Assembly (NCBI GenBank): GCA_039545295.1
Contig: BCIK01000014.1
Location: forward strand, 352,976-416,975
DNA from: Udeniomyces pyricola
Taxonomy: Eukaryota; Basidiomycota; Tremellomycetes; Cystofilobasidiales; Mrakiaceae
Length of the DNA: 64,000 bases
Reading direction: 5' to 3'
The notes under the pieces are model-generated. The model was not told where the DNA came from, did no database searches, and worked only from the letters and a program-made list of their open reading frames with translations. How positions within the stretch are numbered: the first letter of the stretch is position 1; the number at the start of each line of letters is the position of its first letter. A program made the translations under genes and the position numbers. Of the stretch, positions 24,101 to 36,725 are shown piece after piece.

Positions 24101-25352
24101 TGCCGGGGACTCGTCCGGGGTTTCCTCTCAGGCTCTGGCGGAGGGGGAGAGGGAGAGGGAGACGAAGGAGATGTGGACGATGAGACGGGTGGGGTCGTTC
24201 TGAGAAGGGAACAAGTCCAAGCCATCGTCAAGGGCAGGAAGACTGGACAAGTTCCATCTCATGGTTCTCACTCCAGCGATAATCACAACAACGACAGCAG
24301 TGTACCATCCTCATCTTCTTCCACACTTCTGGCATCTGTCGGACCGAGGGCCGATGATCCCTCTTCATCCGCTGGTCCAAGTTTGGGGATGATGACGACG
24401 CCGGCGTTTGGGACGTTGTCTCTCTTGACGTTCCCGCCCAACTACTTGCCTTCGTATACGCCCTTGCCTGAGTGGCTCGAGGAAGGAACGGATCCGTCAC
24501 TTCGGGCGGAGGAAACCGGATCGCTCACCCAAGATGATAACGATCGCCATCACCACGGCAGTAGTGGGAGCGGCGTTGGGATGGGCGTGGATCGGAAGGC
24601 GTTCGGAGGTGGGAAGACAGGTGGGTTCGGGAGTGAGGATCTTTGGAAGAAAGGTAGTGGGATGGGTCAGGGCGCGACGATGTTGCAGGGGGCTAGGAGC
24701 GGGGGGAAAAATGGGGGAGAGGAAGGATTGAGTAAACCGAAGAAGGGGGGAGTGGTAGATCTAGATCGGTTCTATGCGAGTAGTGAGGAAGAAGAGGAAG
24801 AGGACGATGATGAGGAGGATAGTGACAGGTACGTTACACCATCAATTTCTTGTGAAGGGGGGCTCTTTGCAACCAAAGACATGTCCTCCCCCTCCCCCCT
24901 TCTGTCTGTTTGCCCTCCCTCTCCCAGCCCCTCACACTACCGCTGCTTTTCGAACCCAAACCTGAACTGAATCATGCCTCTCTTTCTTATGTTATCGTAT
25001 CTCTCCCCCCCCCCTCCCGCTTCCCTCGCTGTCTCGCCCCCTCGATGTGATTTCTCATTTGACCCCCGAATCTTGGCGGGAACTTTACAGCAGCGAGGAG
25101 TCTTCAGAGGACGACACGGATGCGTCTGAAGATGACGACGAAGCCGATCAAGGGGAAGGGACTGGATTACTGACGACGACGAGGTTGAAGGAGGCTGGTT
25201 CTTTTACTTCGGCGGGTCCTGTGGGCTCGACGACGTTTGAGCCGTACGATGAAGATGAGGAGGAAGAAGAAGATGAGGAGGACGATGATGACGAGGAGGA
25301 GAGTGAGAGTGGGAGTGAGAGTGGTGGTAGTAGTGGGAGTGAGGAGATGTGA
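21115..25352 (+). CDS. APL6: AP-3 adaptor complex large subunit beta
   Basis: Large chain of the AP-3 coat complex that carries cargo from Golgi/endosomes to the vacuole. The start at 21115 gives MEALSRLGQRITENIQ, then STRDLTFTGSSRDLFES. The adaptin trunk follows: SSSHDRDKIEGMKRLIA, FFPQVVKNVSSPSLELRKLV, YVLRFAEQEPDLALLSINSF, MAIRVLGGIRVPMIGSVVLM and NPYVRKAAALAIPKLYE. It continues with DEWAQLALLDVLGRYVRTFL and VWTKFIVGVGDSRTIAEVKI. After the alpha-solenoid there is a Ser/Gly-rich hinge (about 24250-24770), then highly acidic, Ser-rich stretches ending ESGSESGGSSGSEEM, as is usual for AP-3 beta chains. About ten exons; a late intron (about 24830-25090) holds a C10 run. An N at 21089 lies just upstream of the start. 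Confidence 0.95.
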
Positions 25353-26291
25353 TTAGTCATGTCAAAGGCGGGGGGGGGGGGGACAAAAGGCTCGGTTGAT
25401 GGGAGATTTGTGATCATCGTCGTCATATGTATTGATTTTTTCGAACAAGAACAAGAAAAAAGGGGTTGTTGTTTGGGATGCAGAGAGGGGAGATATGCAA
25501 TTATAGTGGAATTCTGTTAAGGTGCCAATGCATGGTTTGTTATTGATGACGTTGATCCTGCTGTGAATGGCCGGAAGGGTGGAAGGGGGGGGGGGGGGAG
25601 GAGTTAGGTAGTCCGAGTGCTGAATGACACTTGAAGTAAGATGGGATGATGGAATGGATCTCTAACGCAAAGAATATCCCATATCCATCACCACCGCGAA
25701 GAACCAAAAGAAAGGAAACGAAACCAGGATGATATAATGAAGAAAAAAAAGAAGGAGCAGGAAAAACAAAAAAAAAGAAAGCTAGGAACGATCAGACTGA
25801 AGTGAAGAAGAAAAAGAAGAAGGGGAATGTGAGTCGAAGAACTCAACGAGGGAAGGGTTAATAACTAGCCGGGGGAGGGGGGGGGGAAGAGAGAGGAGGA
25901 AGAGAGAAAGGAGACTTTGGGAAGGCCGGAGGTAGAAGACTCGTTTGAAAAAAGGGGGGGAGGGGGACAAAAGAAGAATCACAAGCAACGACGCATGAAA
26001 GAAAGCGAAGAAAGACCAAAACGAGGAAAAAGAGCAAGCAAGCCGAAATCCATCTACCCGCGTCATAGAGGAAACGAAGCTTGGGGACCATAAACAAAGA
26101 AAAAGACAGAAAGATAGGGAAGGGATAGAAATCCCAGAAGCCGAAAGAGGAAGAAACAAAGAAGAGGGAGGAATGAGAAGAGAGAGAGAGAGTTGGAGTG
26201 GAAGAGTTCGAGGTGTTTTTGTATGTGCATTGGTCTTTTTTTTTTGTGTCTCTCTTTCTTTTTTGGTTCCGTTTCTTTCTTGTCTTCAACC
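25353..26291. other. Purine-rich intergenic region between convergent APL6 and DBP10
   Basis: 939 bp without a gene. It has three long G-runs (25370-25382, 25585-25598, about 25876-25886) and otherwise AG-rich sequence on the plus strand. Minus-strand open frames here are pyrimidine-composition artefacts. Both 3' UTRs should lie here. Confidence 0.6.
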
Positions 26292-29200
26292 TCACTTCCT
26301 GCCGCGGCCTTTGCCCTTGGATCCCTTTGGCGCTCGGGCGTTCTTCTCCTTTTTCTGAAGGAGGTGAACCAAAGGAAAAAAAAGGGCCGCAAAGGAAGAG
26401 AACGGAACCGATGACGTTTGAGGGAAATATCCAAAAGATGGAATGACATGCCTGGGTCAGTCCTCACATCACATACCACACACATCTCAAGGCTCGATTC
26501 CACAAGACGTGATGACAGAAGCACAAAGATCAAGAAGGAAAAAAAAAAAGTAATAATGGACGAACCTTTTGCTCGATAGCTCGCTTCTTCTTGATCTGCT
26601 CGACGCTCTTGATCTCGCTCTTGACTTGAGCGGCCGATTTGCCACCCCTCGTGGCGCCCATACCTCTTCCTCCCTTGTTGCTCTTCCTCGGTCCATCCCC
26701 TCCACCCGCCATCTCTTCGGCCGCCGCTCGCTTCTTGCCCTCGGCGATTCGAACTTTGCGGTCGTACGTCGTCGATTTCTTGTCGAGTGGCTTCGCCTCA
26801 GTAATCTTGTTGTGCCTGAACCTCCTTCCATCCGATCCCGTCAAACCCGCTCCACCCCTACCTCCAGCTCCTTCAGGTTCAGCCTCTCCAACCCTCGGCA
26901 AACTCCTCTTGTTCTTCGCCTTCCATTCGTCGAATCGACCACTCTTAAACGTCGCCGGCAACCTCGCTCCACTCTCCGTGCGGACAATCTTTTGGTTATC
27001 GGCTCCGGTGCCGTCGCCTTTGACGAATTTCTTCTTCTTGCGATCCCAGGTGAGTTGGGAGGGTTTGGCAGCTCGGAGGGTGATGCCATCGTCGTTGGTG
27101 AGGTCCATGGTGGAACCCTTGGCTTGTTCAGCAAAGGATGCACCATCTCGCATCGAGTAACTGGAATTTTTCAGAGAAGGAAAAATCAGATAAGGGGGGG
27201 GGGGAGGGTCAGCGAGAGAGAGAAAGAGGTAGGACCATAGAAAACAAGATGCCCATCAGCCGGGAACAACCGCTTGGGTTTAAAAAAACCGAACCCACTC
27301 CCCCATTCCCCCCTTCGCGCTCGTTTTGTTCTAAAAAGCTGATAACCAGAATACCCATCTTTTCGAAACTGATCATGAAAGGACGTACCCTTTAGTGTCG
27401 TGCTCGGCGCCCGACTGGTAGTGTGACATGTAGAACTCGGGGTCTTTGTAGCCTTCAGTTGGTTGGGTCTTTGGCTTCTTGCGGCTCGTCTCAAAGGTCG
27501 CCTGATGGAGGAGAGAGGGCGAGATGGCGAGGTTGGAGGGAGGAGCGAAAGGCAAGGAAGAAAGGAAGAGAGGGGAGTGTAAAGACAAAAACATGCAAGA
27601 CCGGTCAGTGGTGACGTTCCAACACACTCATGTCGACGGAAATATAAAAACGATCGACCAAGCGACCCCGGTGGAATTTGAAAAAGGTCGAAACGACGTT
27701 CAACTTACCTCGAGCTCGTCTTCGTCAGCCATTTCGAGATCCATACCGTTGCGTTTCCTGAGGCCTTCTTCGGTATTCGCATCCATCTCTTCGTCCTCCG
27801 CTTCGCGATCCTTCTGACCTGCTTTGCTCGCTCCAGGAACGACGCTCGTCGGCGCGGCTAACTCGGGCTGGTTTCGTCCGACGGCCTTGGCGAGGGTGTT
27901 CCTTCGATCTTGCATGAGCTTGAACGAGGCGTTCCTTCCCCTGTTGCCAATCTCAAAGATCGTTTCCGAAGGTCGGAACGAGTTGACCGAAGCGAGCAAG
28001 GCAGCTCGAGCGGCAGCGACGACGGCGGGATCTTGGACTTGAACGATGGCCGCCGTGGTTGGGGTCGCTGCAAAGAGGGTCTGGTTCGACGGGTTGATGT
28101 GTCCGACGGCGGAATGAGAGAACGAAGGGTGAACGGCGGCTTCCTCGCCGATACTTCCGGCAAGTCCCCATGATGGGTCCTTGGTCATCTCTTTGGCTCG
28201 TCGGTATGATTCTTGGGAAGCCTTGCCTTGGGATCGCTCGTACATGGCTTGACCCTTCTTGACGACGCCCTTGAGGATCGGGAGGTGCGGGTTCTGCTCG
28301 CTCAAACTCGTCTGGATGTACTCGTAATCGGCATCAATTGAGTCTCGAGGAATCGTTCCGAGGTAGACAGAAGACGATTCGTCAAACGACGGAAGAGCGG
28401 CAGTTCGGGAGTTGACGAGCGAACGACCGAGGAAGAGTTGAAGGTCGAGGAAGAAAGGCAATTCGGTGTTGGTGACGAACGACCAAGCGGAACCTTTGCG
28501 ACCGGCTCGAGCGGTACGACCGACTCGATGGACAAAGACCCTTGATCCCGTGGGAAAATCGTAATTGATGACGTTTTCGAGGATGGGAATATCAATTCCT
28601 CGGGCGGCGACGTCGGTGACGACGAGGATGGAGGTACGACCCCTTCGGAATCGATCGAGTTGCTGCTTTCGCGCCGTTTGGTCGAGCGATCCGTAGATGT
28701 GCGAGACAGCGTAACCGGCCGTGATGAGAAGGTTTGAGAGGTAATCGACGTGGTGCTTGGTCGCCGCAAAGACAAGCGTCTGATGAGGCGCCATCTGGGT
28801 CGGAAGCTTCTCGCGCTTCTTGTATGGTTGCTTGCCTCCTTTCTTGCCGCGGTAATCGCCACCTTTTCCATGTCGAGGCTTGTCGTCTTCATCTGGCTCT
28901 GCTTCATCTTCCGAGACGACTTCGTCCGGATCGCGGAGGGGAACCCCGATGACCTCGCGCAGCAACGACATGAGCGCAGCCTCCTTTTCAGCCGGCTTGA
29001 CGGAGAAGAACGACATTTGAAGGTCCTTGGAGATCTTGGCTTCCGCGTCCAACCGGATCAGACGCGGGTTGGAGAGACCCGCCTTGGCGAATTCGACGAG
29101 GTTCTTGGGGAGTGTCGCCGAGTAGAGAAGGGTTTGACGTGTCGCGGGAAGTCGGTAGAGGATTTCTTGGAGCTGAATCTCGAATCCCATCTCGAAGAGA

Positions 29201-30863
29201 CTATTGAGAAATGGCGGGAAAAAGGCAGTCTCCGAGCAATGTGAGTCTTGAGAGAACACACAAACGCGAGTGTGAAGAGGATCAACACTACAGGTTGATT
29301 TAGACGTACCGATCGGCCTCGTCAAAGACGATGTACTCGATAGCTCGCAAGTCGAGGTTCATTTCGACGACCAAGTGGAGCAATCGACCGGGTGTCGCGA
29401 TGATGCTGGTCGGTCGTTTGGCACAGGGCAAAAATAAGAAAATGGTCGGAAACAATGGTCAGCGACGAACTGAAAGGATATGTAGCGTAATTTATCTCTC
29501 AAGACGAAGGCAACGCGGGACTCACACATCCGGGTTGGACGAGATCATGTCAAACTGCTCATCAAGGCCCTCTCCTCCGACGACGAGACCCCAACGGAGC
29601 TCGTTTCCACCCTTGCGTCCATCGTCGTCCTCGTCGTCGTCACCAGCGTGGTCTTTGCCTCCACCGCTCTTGAAGCCCCTGGCCATCTCCTTGCCGACCT
29701 TGAGGATCTGAACAGCGAGCTCTCGACTCGGGCAGAGAACAATCGCCCGGGCGCCGAACGTAGGGGAGTGACGCCCTTGGAGACGCTGAATGAGGGGAGC
29801 GACGTAGGCGAGCGTCTTTCCGGAACCGGTTCGAGACATGGCGACGATATCGCGCGGGGGGGTCGACAGGGCAGCGGGGATGGCGAGTCGCTGAATCGGA
29901 GTTGGCGTCTTGTACTTTTTCATGATGGACTTGAGGAGCGAAGGAAGCAGACCTGATGATATGGAGAAGAAAAGATAGCGAAGCGAAGCGGCAAACCAAA
30001 AAAAAACATCAGTGGCCGTTCCCAAGGGCACGAGACATATGCCTCGACCTATTCCTCATGTCCTCTGATGGACAGCCTCCTCTGTCCAACTCCCACCATA
30101 CGGCAAAATGTGAGTGTTCAAGACGCTTACCCATAGTAGGGAAACTTCCTCCCCCGGTGGCCTCTTTCATGTTCTTGCCATTGTTTCCCTTCTTGGCGAC
30201 GGCACTCTTGGCGACGGCCTTGCCATCCTTGACGTTTCGCTTCTCCATCATTTCGACAATCAAATCGGCGTCACTGATATGACCCTCGTCGTCATCGTCA
30301 CTGTCGGGCATGCCGGGAATGTAAGACGAGTTCTTCTTCTTGCCTCCCGCTTGGTGGAATGCGCCGTCTTGGGATGGCAGCTTGGCTCGCTCCTTGCCCT
30401 TGGTCGACTTGGGCATCGAGCCTGCGAGAGCGTCGGTGATGTCAAATCCATCGTCCTCATCCGAGCTCGAACCTGCTCCTCCTCGACGAGCTCCTCGTGA
30501 TGGCCGTCCGTCGTGGTCGTCGTAGTCGTCGTCGACGTCGTCAGACGAGTAACCCGTCTCGTCGACCTTGACTTCCTCGTAGCCACTGCCCTCACTCTCG
30601 GCGTCGCTGCCAGCTTTCTTCCTCCTCATCTCGGCCCTCGGACGGGTACTACGAGGACCTCTTGGGTAGTCGGGCTTCGGCTTGGTGCCGTACTTGAACT
30701 TTTTGGGTCGGTCGGGATCGTTGGCGTCGTCGTCGTCGCCGTCGTCGTTGGTTCGCTTTTTGGTCGGGGCTGGACGAACGGCTCTGGAGGGCTTGGTAGA
30801 GGGCAGGGTAGGACGTTTACGCTTGCCGTTGGCGTCCTTTTGAGACTTGGGTTGGGGAGCCAT
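26292..30863 (-). CDS. DBP10: DEAD-box ATP-dependent RNA helicase DBP10 (60S ribosome biogenesis)
   Basis: Nucleolar helicase needed for 60S pre-ribosome assembly. The start at 30863 ([20 protein letters not shown]) opens a long Lys/Arg- and Asp-rich N-terminal region. Helicase motifs follow in order: Q motif ([16 protein letters not shown]), motif I (SRTGSGKT), Ia (PSRELAVQ), GG ([14 protein letters not shown]), Ib/II (ATPGR and DEAD), and III (LYSATLP). Then come IV ([18 protein letters not shown]), V ([15 protein letters not shown]) and VI ([10 protein letters not shown]). An acidic/basic insertion ([17 protein letters not shown]) splits the region before motif IV. The C-terminal part carries the DBP10-specific tail: [34 protein letters not shown] and a basic end [13 protein letters not shown], stop 26292-26294. 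The acidic N-terminus and 'FYMSHYQ' distinguish it from DDX54-unrelated helicases. At least seven exons. Confidence 0.95.
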
Positions 30864-30886
30864 GATGAGAGGGTGGGGGGGGGGGG

Positions 30887-31046
30887 NNNNNNNNNNNNNN
30901 NNNNNNNNNNNNNNNNNNNNNNNNNNNNNNNNNNNNNNNNNNNNNNNNNNNNNNNNNNNNNNNNNNNNNNNNNNNNNNNNNNNNNNNNNNNNNNNNNNNN
31001 NNNNNNNNNNNNNNNNNNNNNNNNNNNNNNNNNNNNNNNNNNNNNN
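30887..31046. other. Assembly gap (160 N) next to a poly-G tract
   Basis: A run of N begins directly after a G12 run 12-23 bp upstream of the DBP10 start codon. The real sequence and length are unknown. A 5' UTR exon or promoter part of DBP10 may be hidden here. Confidence 0.98.
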
Positions 31047-31704
31047 GGGAGTGGGTGGGTGGAAGCTGATGGGGTGGGACTGGAGCGGATTGGATCGGAT
31101 TGTGGTTCGAATTGTTTCGAAAACTGGAGGGAAGCGCCTTGTCGCTTCGGTCTTCTCCAGGAGGGTCCATCGATCAACTGCTCGCTCACATGTCACTGTG
31201 ACGCCGTTTGTTGGGTCACGCGTCACGCCAGGTGCTCTGACCAGGCGGGCACCGTTCCACTAGTGTGTTTACCTTACGCTACATACCTTAGCTAGAGAAT
31301 ATTATGGAGAGCAGGATGGGAGAGTAGCTACTGGAAGGACACACACCGCAACTCCCATACAACTTGGGGTACATACGACTTCCTTGGTCACCTATATATC
31401 ATTGCAAGGGCGAAGCGCGTGTCAGTCACACACATACAGCTGGGCCAAGCTGGGCGCGTCAAACACGTCACGCCACTGCTCCACAGCTGGGCTGAGCTGG
31501 GTACTGGGTGCATGCAGAACCATTGAGCGCTGAGCATGCTCATGATATATATTCATACAACATACAACCAAAGTACCAGCATATATACATACATACAGCT
31601 CCACTTTCTTCCAAGCCATACCCACATTCACTCCACGCCGCCCATTATATCAGCACCATCCTCTCCGATATATAAACAGCTACCTCTCCTAGCTCACCCC
31701 CGCC
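31047..31704. promoter_or_regulatory. Divergent promoter region of DBP10 and the RRM-like gene
   Basis: It contains TCACGCGTCACG around an ACGCGT at 31218-31223. A patch of four AGCTGGG copies lies in two pairs at about 31436-31460 and 31485-31503, each led by CAGCTGGG. A TATATACATACATACAG stretch near 31580 leads into the plus-strand gene. No coding exon was seen. Confidence 0.4.
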
Positions 31705-34125
31705 ATGTCCCTCCTCAAGCGTGTCACCTGCCAAACCGCTTCACGCATAAATCGAGTCTCTCTTCCAATCCAAATCATCCGTCCAGCTCAACAACCTGGC
31801 TCGACTACGCCGTCCACTCGTCCGCTCAACCAACGCCCCATCTCACCCGATCGTCTCGGATATCGTCTCTTTGGCTCGAAAGCCTATTCCAGTGTGTTTC
31901 TGACCATTGTCCTTAACAACATTAACTCGTCAACTGATGATTCGTTGGCTTGGCTTGCCTTACTTAAATCGACCTCACCATTACATTACCTTCAACCTTG
32001 ACTCCACAGGTGCACCTGAGGTCTCACATGGTTCATCGTCATCAGATGACAAGCACATTATCACACGTCTGTTCTCACTACCCCTCATCTGAGTGATTTG
32101 GTCTGGCCTCCCGTTACCAAGCCCAACTCTGATCTTTCGCGTCCTTTCTTCATTTCCTGGTCCTATCCCTGTTCTGTCCCCCCCCCCCCTCCCCATCCCG
32201 CCGCTTCTGTCTACTACGCACTCGATACCTTGTCTAGTCTCCAATCTTCCTCCGAGCTTCACTGACGAATTTGCACACAAATTCTTCGGGACCTATATCC
32301 CCGTCCCGCTCGTTTCCATCCTCTCGCGCACGCCCGACGTCCTGACCGCCGAATTGGGCTCCCGAGCCGACTGCGAGGATGCCGTCAAGCTCATCGACCA
32401 ACGCAGGGTCTTTGGTACTGCTCTTCGTGCTACGGTTCGCCCTATTCATTTCAAGTGGAAGGTCCACATGACCGATTCTGGGCGCAACAACCCGCGAGAA
32501 GGAGAGATTGCCAGAGCTGACGAGAGCTTGGTCTAACATACTCGAATATCATTTTGCACGCGTATCGTCACCAATCTCGTAGCATGGGTCTGTCCCTATC
32601 TCCCAGCCTGACTCGAGTGAGACTACTCTGCCCCAAACTCTCAGGATGAAGAAACGTAAGTACCACTTGAACCATCATATGTCTTAGACCGTCTCACCTA
32701 TGCTAGCCAGACACTCAATACCCCTTTCATCACTATGGCGAGACAGGTGGAGACGCCCCAATGCTGGCGAAAGAAGTCAAGCTCGAGCGAGAATTCACCA
32801 CTTCCGATATCATTTGTAAGCGCGATCATACCTGCAAGATGTCGCGTCAGCTTCTCTGCGTGTGTTTACTCACAGACATCGTGCTGCCCTTTCCGCTGAT
32901 GATATCCTTTAGTGTCCAACATCCCCCCCGAACTGGATGACACTCAGCTTGTCTCCCTCTTCGCTCACCTCCCGCAACCTATCACCCTCTCGCCCGATGC
33001 GATCCATGACCGCAACCAAAAGTGGGTTGCTATCCGGCTCGCCAGTCCACACCAAGTTCTCGAGGTAGTTCAAGTGCTGCATCGGGCGGATATCTTTGGA
33101 TGTACGATGGGGGCTAGACAACCGGGATCCGCTTTCACTACTGGCTTCGAAAAGACGATCGGGCCCAGTTTTGTCCACTCTCGTGGTATGATTCCCCCTT
33201 CTATCACTTTTGCCTGTTTCCTTGAATCTAAACTCCGGGGCGACCTAGCCTCACTGATTGGTGGATGAATCTTACGTCAGAGGAGAAGCTTATCGGACTG
33301 TTATCTTGTTTCCTCTCTTGCTTGGCTGCTCGATGTTGGGCCCGACTTTTCAGAGATCGTGCCAGAACGTATGTCGGGGCCCGATGGACCGATAGAAGTC
33401 ATCAGTATGTCACTTCTCTTGCATATTCTCTCTCATGGTCATCACGTGTGCCGGTTTGTTCTTGTCCTCTTCGCTGATGAATCGAACCTTTCTCGCGATG
33501 TCATCTTCGTTCGCTTCTTCTTCTTCTTGGTAATCAAGTCTCGGATTATCCCGTTTTGACCGAACAAGCTATCGTCGACCTTCTCGCCCATGATGATATT
33601 GCGTACGAGTCCATCCGGATCGATGCTTGCGCACGTCAGGCCATCGTCACCATGAAATACAATGAGCGCGACTGGGAGAAAGTACTGGGCTTGGATCAGG
33701 CGTTCATCGCCAACGTGAGTAGCTGATGGAACCGAGACAATCAGAAACGGAAGGGTGATATGATCAATGGGGGATGGAAACGCTAAAGCTTTGTTTCCTT
33801 GTGTGTCTTCTTTTCGCAATCATCGATCGAATGGGTAATAGAGCATCATTTCTGTCGACGTAGGTTGCTTTCCCTTCATCCAACACTCGCCTTTTCTACA
33901 GCGTCCAGACTGCTGACCTCGACCGTTTCCCTCGTGTTTTGTTCAACACAGATCCCTCAGTCCCGCCCTTACCTCAAGCATCTGTCACCAGTCGAACTTA
34001 CCAAGCTAGCGCGCGCGCCAAATCCGGGGAGGTGGTCGAAACTGGCGGCCAAAGAGCTCAAAGTTGCAACTAGGCGTGTGGACCGGGGAGACATTCCGAG
34101 GGAGCTCTATATGAAGAACGAGTAG
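31705..34125 (+). CDS. Putative mitochondrial RNA-binding protein with RRM-like modules
   Basis: The start at 31705 gives an N-terminus rich in Arg, Ser and Thr with no acidic residues in the first 45 or so (MSLLKRVTCQTASRINRVSL), typical of a mitochondrial presequence. Splicing then gives HIITLSNLPPSFTDEFAHKF and VLTAELGSRADCEDAVKLID, a beta-alpha-beta pattern with RNP2-like LSNLPPSF. A second module has LSNIPPELDDTQLVSLFAHL and KWVAIRLASPHQVLEVVQVL. A third, more divergent, has LTEQAIVDLLAHDDIAYESI and RQAIVTMKYNERDWEKVLGL. The RNP1 aromatic residues are weak. The C-terminus is basic (RWSKLAAKELKVATRR) and ends RELYMKNE. About eight exons. I do not recognise an orthologue; RRM-type folding and mitochondrial location are inferred from pattern. 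Other reading: a lineage-specific mitoribosome or mRNA factor. Confidence 0.6.
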
Positions 34126-34519
34126 AATCTATCTATCGGATGGCTCTTCAAAAAAAGATAATCAATGGCCATGCAAGGCGGTTGATTCTGATCAAGGGGT
34201 TTGTATATATGGGATGTGCCCAGTGTATTGCTTGATGGATACTTGCAGGTGAAGTTGCCATCGACATTGAGTGATGAAGAATTTTCGATATGGACATGCA
34301 TATGTGCCATACATAGATATATGTGCTCGGACCGATGACCGTTCGATGGCCTGGATGGACATATGTAATAGATTTGTATGTATCACATAGAAATCTATTC
34401 TGGGCTGGCTGGCTGTGTTTGGTGTTCCTCGCGCCTCCTTTCGTTTGCTCCGCCTTCACGACTTGCCCTCCTCCTGTTTGCCCTCCACCTGCCCCCCCCC
34501 CCTTCCATCATCCCTCATC
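34126..34519. other. Intergenic spacer between tandem plus-strand genes
   Basis: 394 bp. The right end holds a C11 run at 34492-34502, only 18 bp before the next start codon. A GATGGCCTGGATGGACATATG stretch lies near 34350. No gene was seen. Confidence 0.5.
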
Positions 34520-36725
34520 ATGTTTGCCTCTTCTTCCCTTCTCTCCTTGGCCGTCATTGGCACCATCCTTCCGGTTGTCTCCCAAGCTGCCAAACAATGT
34601 GTCGTCTTGTGCGTTCGAACAGCATCATTGTACTCACAAGTCACGCCCATCCGTTCCAAGCCCATGCGTAGTCTCACTCACGTTCCCTCCCCCTTCCTTT
34701 GACTTGGGTTTCCCACGACTTTGGCCATTTACGCGACAAACGTCGTTCTTCTTGCCCGATCCTGTTCGTTGAATCAACAGCGATGCCGATTGGAACCTTT
34801 ACGTCTTCGGAGGGACGGACGATGTCAACTTGGGGGGCAAATCCAGTTGGTCGAGTGAGTGACTACCCACCCGAAGCCTAGATCGTAGCCATTCTCCCTT
34901 TGCCTTGCTTCTACTTCTCCTGCTTCATGCATATTCCAACATTCTACATATTTTTCTCTGCATCATATTTGGCAGCATTCATGTGAATCACACTGACAAC
35001 AATCGCTTCTGTTTCTGTTCTCATCAGGTCCATCTGCTAAGACCTTGACGACAACCGGTCGACCGTTCGTTGCTTTCCCCTTTCTTTCCCTCGTCTCTAA
35101 GCCAACTTTAGATTTCAGCTACTCCTATACTCGTTCAACCAGCCGCATATCCAGTCGCGATCGCCGACAGTATCTAACTCTTGATATCCTGTTCACAGTG
35201 ACTATGGGACCGATACCCTCTCCTGCCACTTGTCGCAGTACAACAACGCCTTGTACCTCCTCGGCGCCTCGACCTCGTCCCCGAGCTCAGTCTACATCTA
35301 CAACCCTAGCTCCTCGTCTTGGTCGACTCAAACTACCTCGGGCACGGCTCCAAGCCTGAGCGACTCAGCTACCATCCTCGATCACGACACCAACGTGTTC
35401 TTCACCATCTCGGGCGGCACGGAGGTCAGCCAGTTGGACTTTGGGAGTATTACAAACACTGCGGGCGATGCCGCCCCTTGGGACAGCGTTGTTGCCACGC
35501 CCTGGACTGATACGGTAAACATATTCACATACCCCATCACGTTACGTTTTGCCTTGACTCATATGGTTGTGGAGATACAAGGAAACGAGGGAGGCCAGCT
35601 TATCACCTGTCCAATCCGGTAACTGATTTTTGCTCACTCGCTTTCTTCCTTGTTGTTTGTTAGTCGTACAACCCGACGTTGGCCATTCTCTCTAACCATA
35701 TCCTGGCCCTGGGAGCTCCAAGTGTTGCGGCAGGGTCGGCCGACATCTTTGTAATTCACTGTGCGTTTCCATGCCCTACACTTCTTTGTGTCTTCCTCTG
35801 CACAGTATTCACTCAAGTAACACGTTACGCCACCGCTTTTCCCTGGCCACATCTTTGACCTGCATTCCGCCTGGTGATTTAGACGCGACTTGGCAGCAGA
35901 GCGCTCAAGCCTTCTCCAGCTTGAACGGAGGAGCTACTTTCCCTTCATCCCATGGACAAGCGACCTCGTTCTTCCAGGACAGCGGCGACGTTCAGCTTCA
36001 GGCCGCATTCGTCCCAGACGACTACTCGAATAGTGAGTTCAAAATCTTGTCGTTTTGCTTGGGAACTGGAGGCGAAAAAGAGACGATGTCCTGTTTGGCC
36101 CACTCTTTGCTCGCTATCTTGTCAGTTATCTGACATCCAATTTCTTCTGCTCAATCTCGTTTCCTCGTGCTCTCTTGTCTCAGCCTACATCCTCACCCAC
36201 TGGACGTCTCCCTCGACTGCTGGCTCAACCGACGGTGCTCCCGATGGCATCTCGAATTACATCAACTCGACCCAGGTTCTTCCCGCTCCTTCGAGCAAGG
36301 ACACCTCGTCGACTTTTGCTGCCTCGGACGTTTCGCTCGTTCAACTGACTTCGTCTGGGGAGCTATACTACCTCAACGCCCTCACCAGTTCCACCGCTTA
36401 CGCCGTCGACAGCTCAGCCACCTGGACCAAGATTGGGTACACCCTTTCTGGAACTGCGTCCAACTCCACCACGGCTTCCTCGTCGGCCTCGGCTTCGGCT
36501 TCTGCTGCTTCTTCCAGCGCCGTTGCCACCGCTTCCAAATCGAATTCGGCCTCGGTCAGTAGCAAGAGCGCCAGCGCAAGCAAGACGAGCTCGACTGGAG
36601 CATCCGCTTCGGCGTCATCGACGAGTGGCACCTCGGCCGGCTCGAGGACCGCATCCGTCGCGGCGGGACCAATGCTCTCTCTCGGAGCAATCGTCTTGGG
36701 AGCGGGTGCCCTTTTCCTTCTTTAA
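34520..36725 (+). CDS. Kelch-like secreted protein with GPI-anchor signal
   Basis: The start at 34520 gives a signal peptide (MFASSSLLSLAVIGTILPVV, cleavage near SQA). Later exons contain beta-propeller-like strands: DADWNLYVFGGTDDVNLGG, CHLSQYNNALYLLGASTSS, YIYNPSSSSWSTQTTSG and NPTLAILSNHILALGAPS. The last large exon starts AYILTHWTSPSTAGSTDGAP and runs through a Ser/Ala/Thr-rich stalk of about 90 residues. It ends in a hydrophobic tail (MLSLGAIVLGAGALFLL) with no basic end, the layout of a GPI attachment signal. This points to a cell-surface or wall-anchored glycoprotein. Kelch-type galactose-oxidase-central-domain proteins with this plan are common in fungi. No enzyme active site is visible, so function is unknown. 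About six exons; stop 36723-36725. Confidence 0.75.

Noticed and set aside
25858..26533. Long minus-strand frames between APL6 and DBP10
   Set aside because: Their Ser/Phe/Leu-rich content comes from the purine-rich plus strand; no family motif, and they overlap both 3' flanks.
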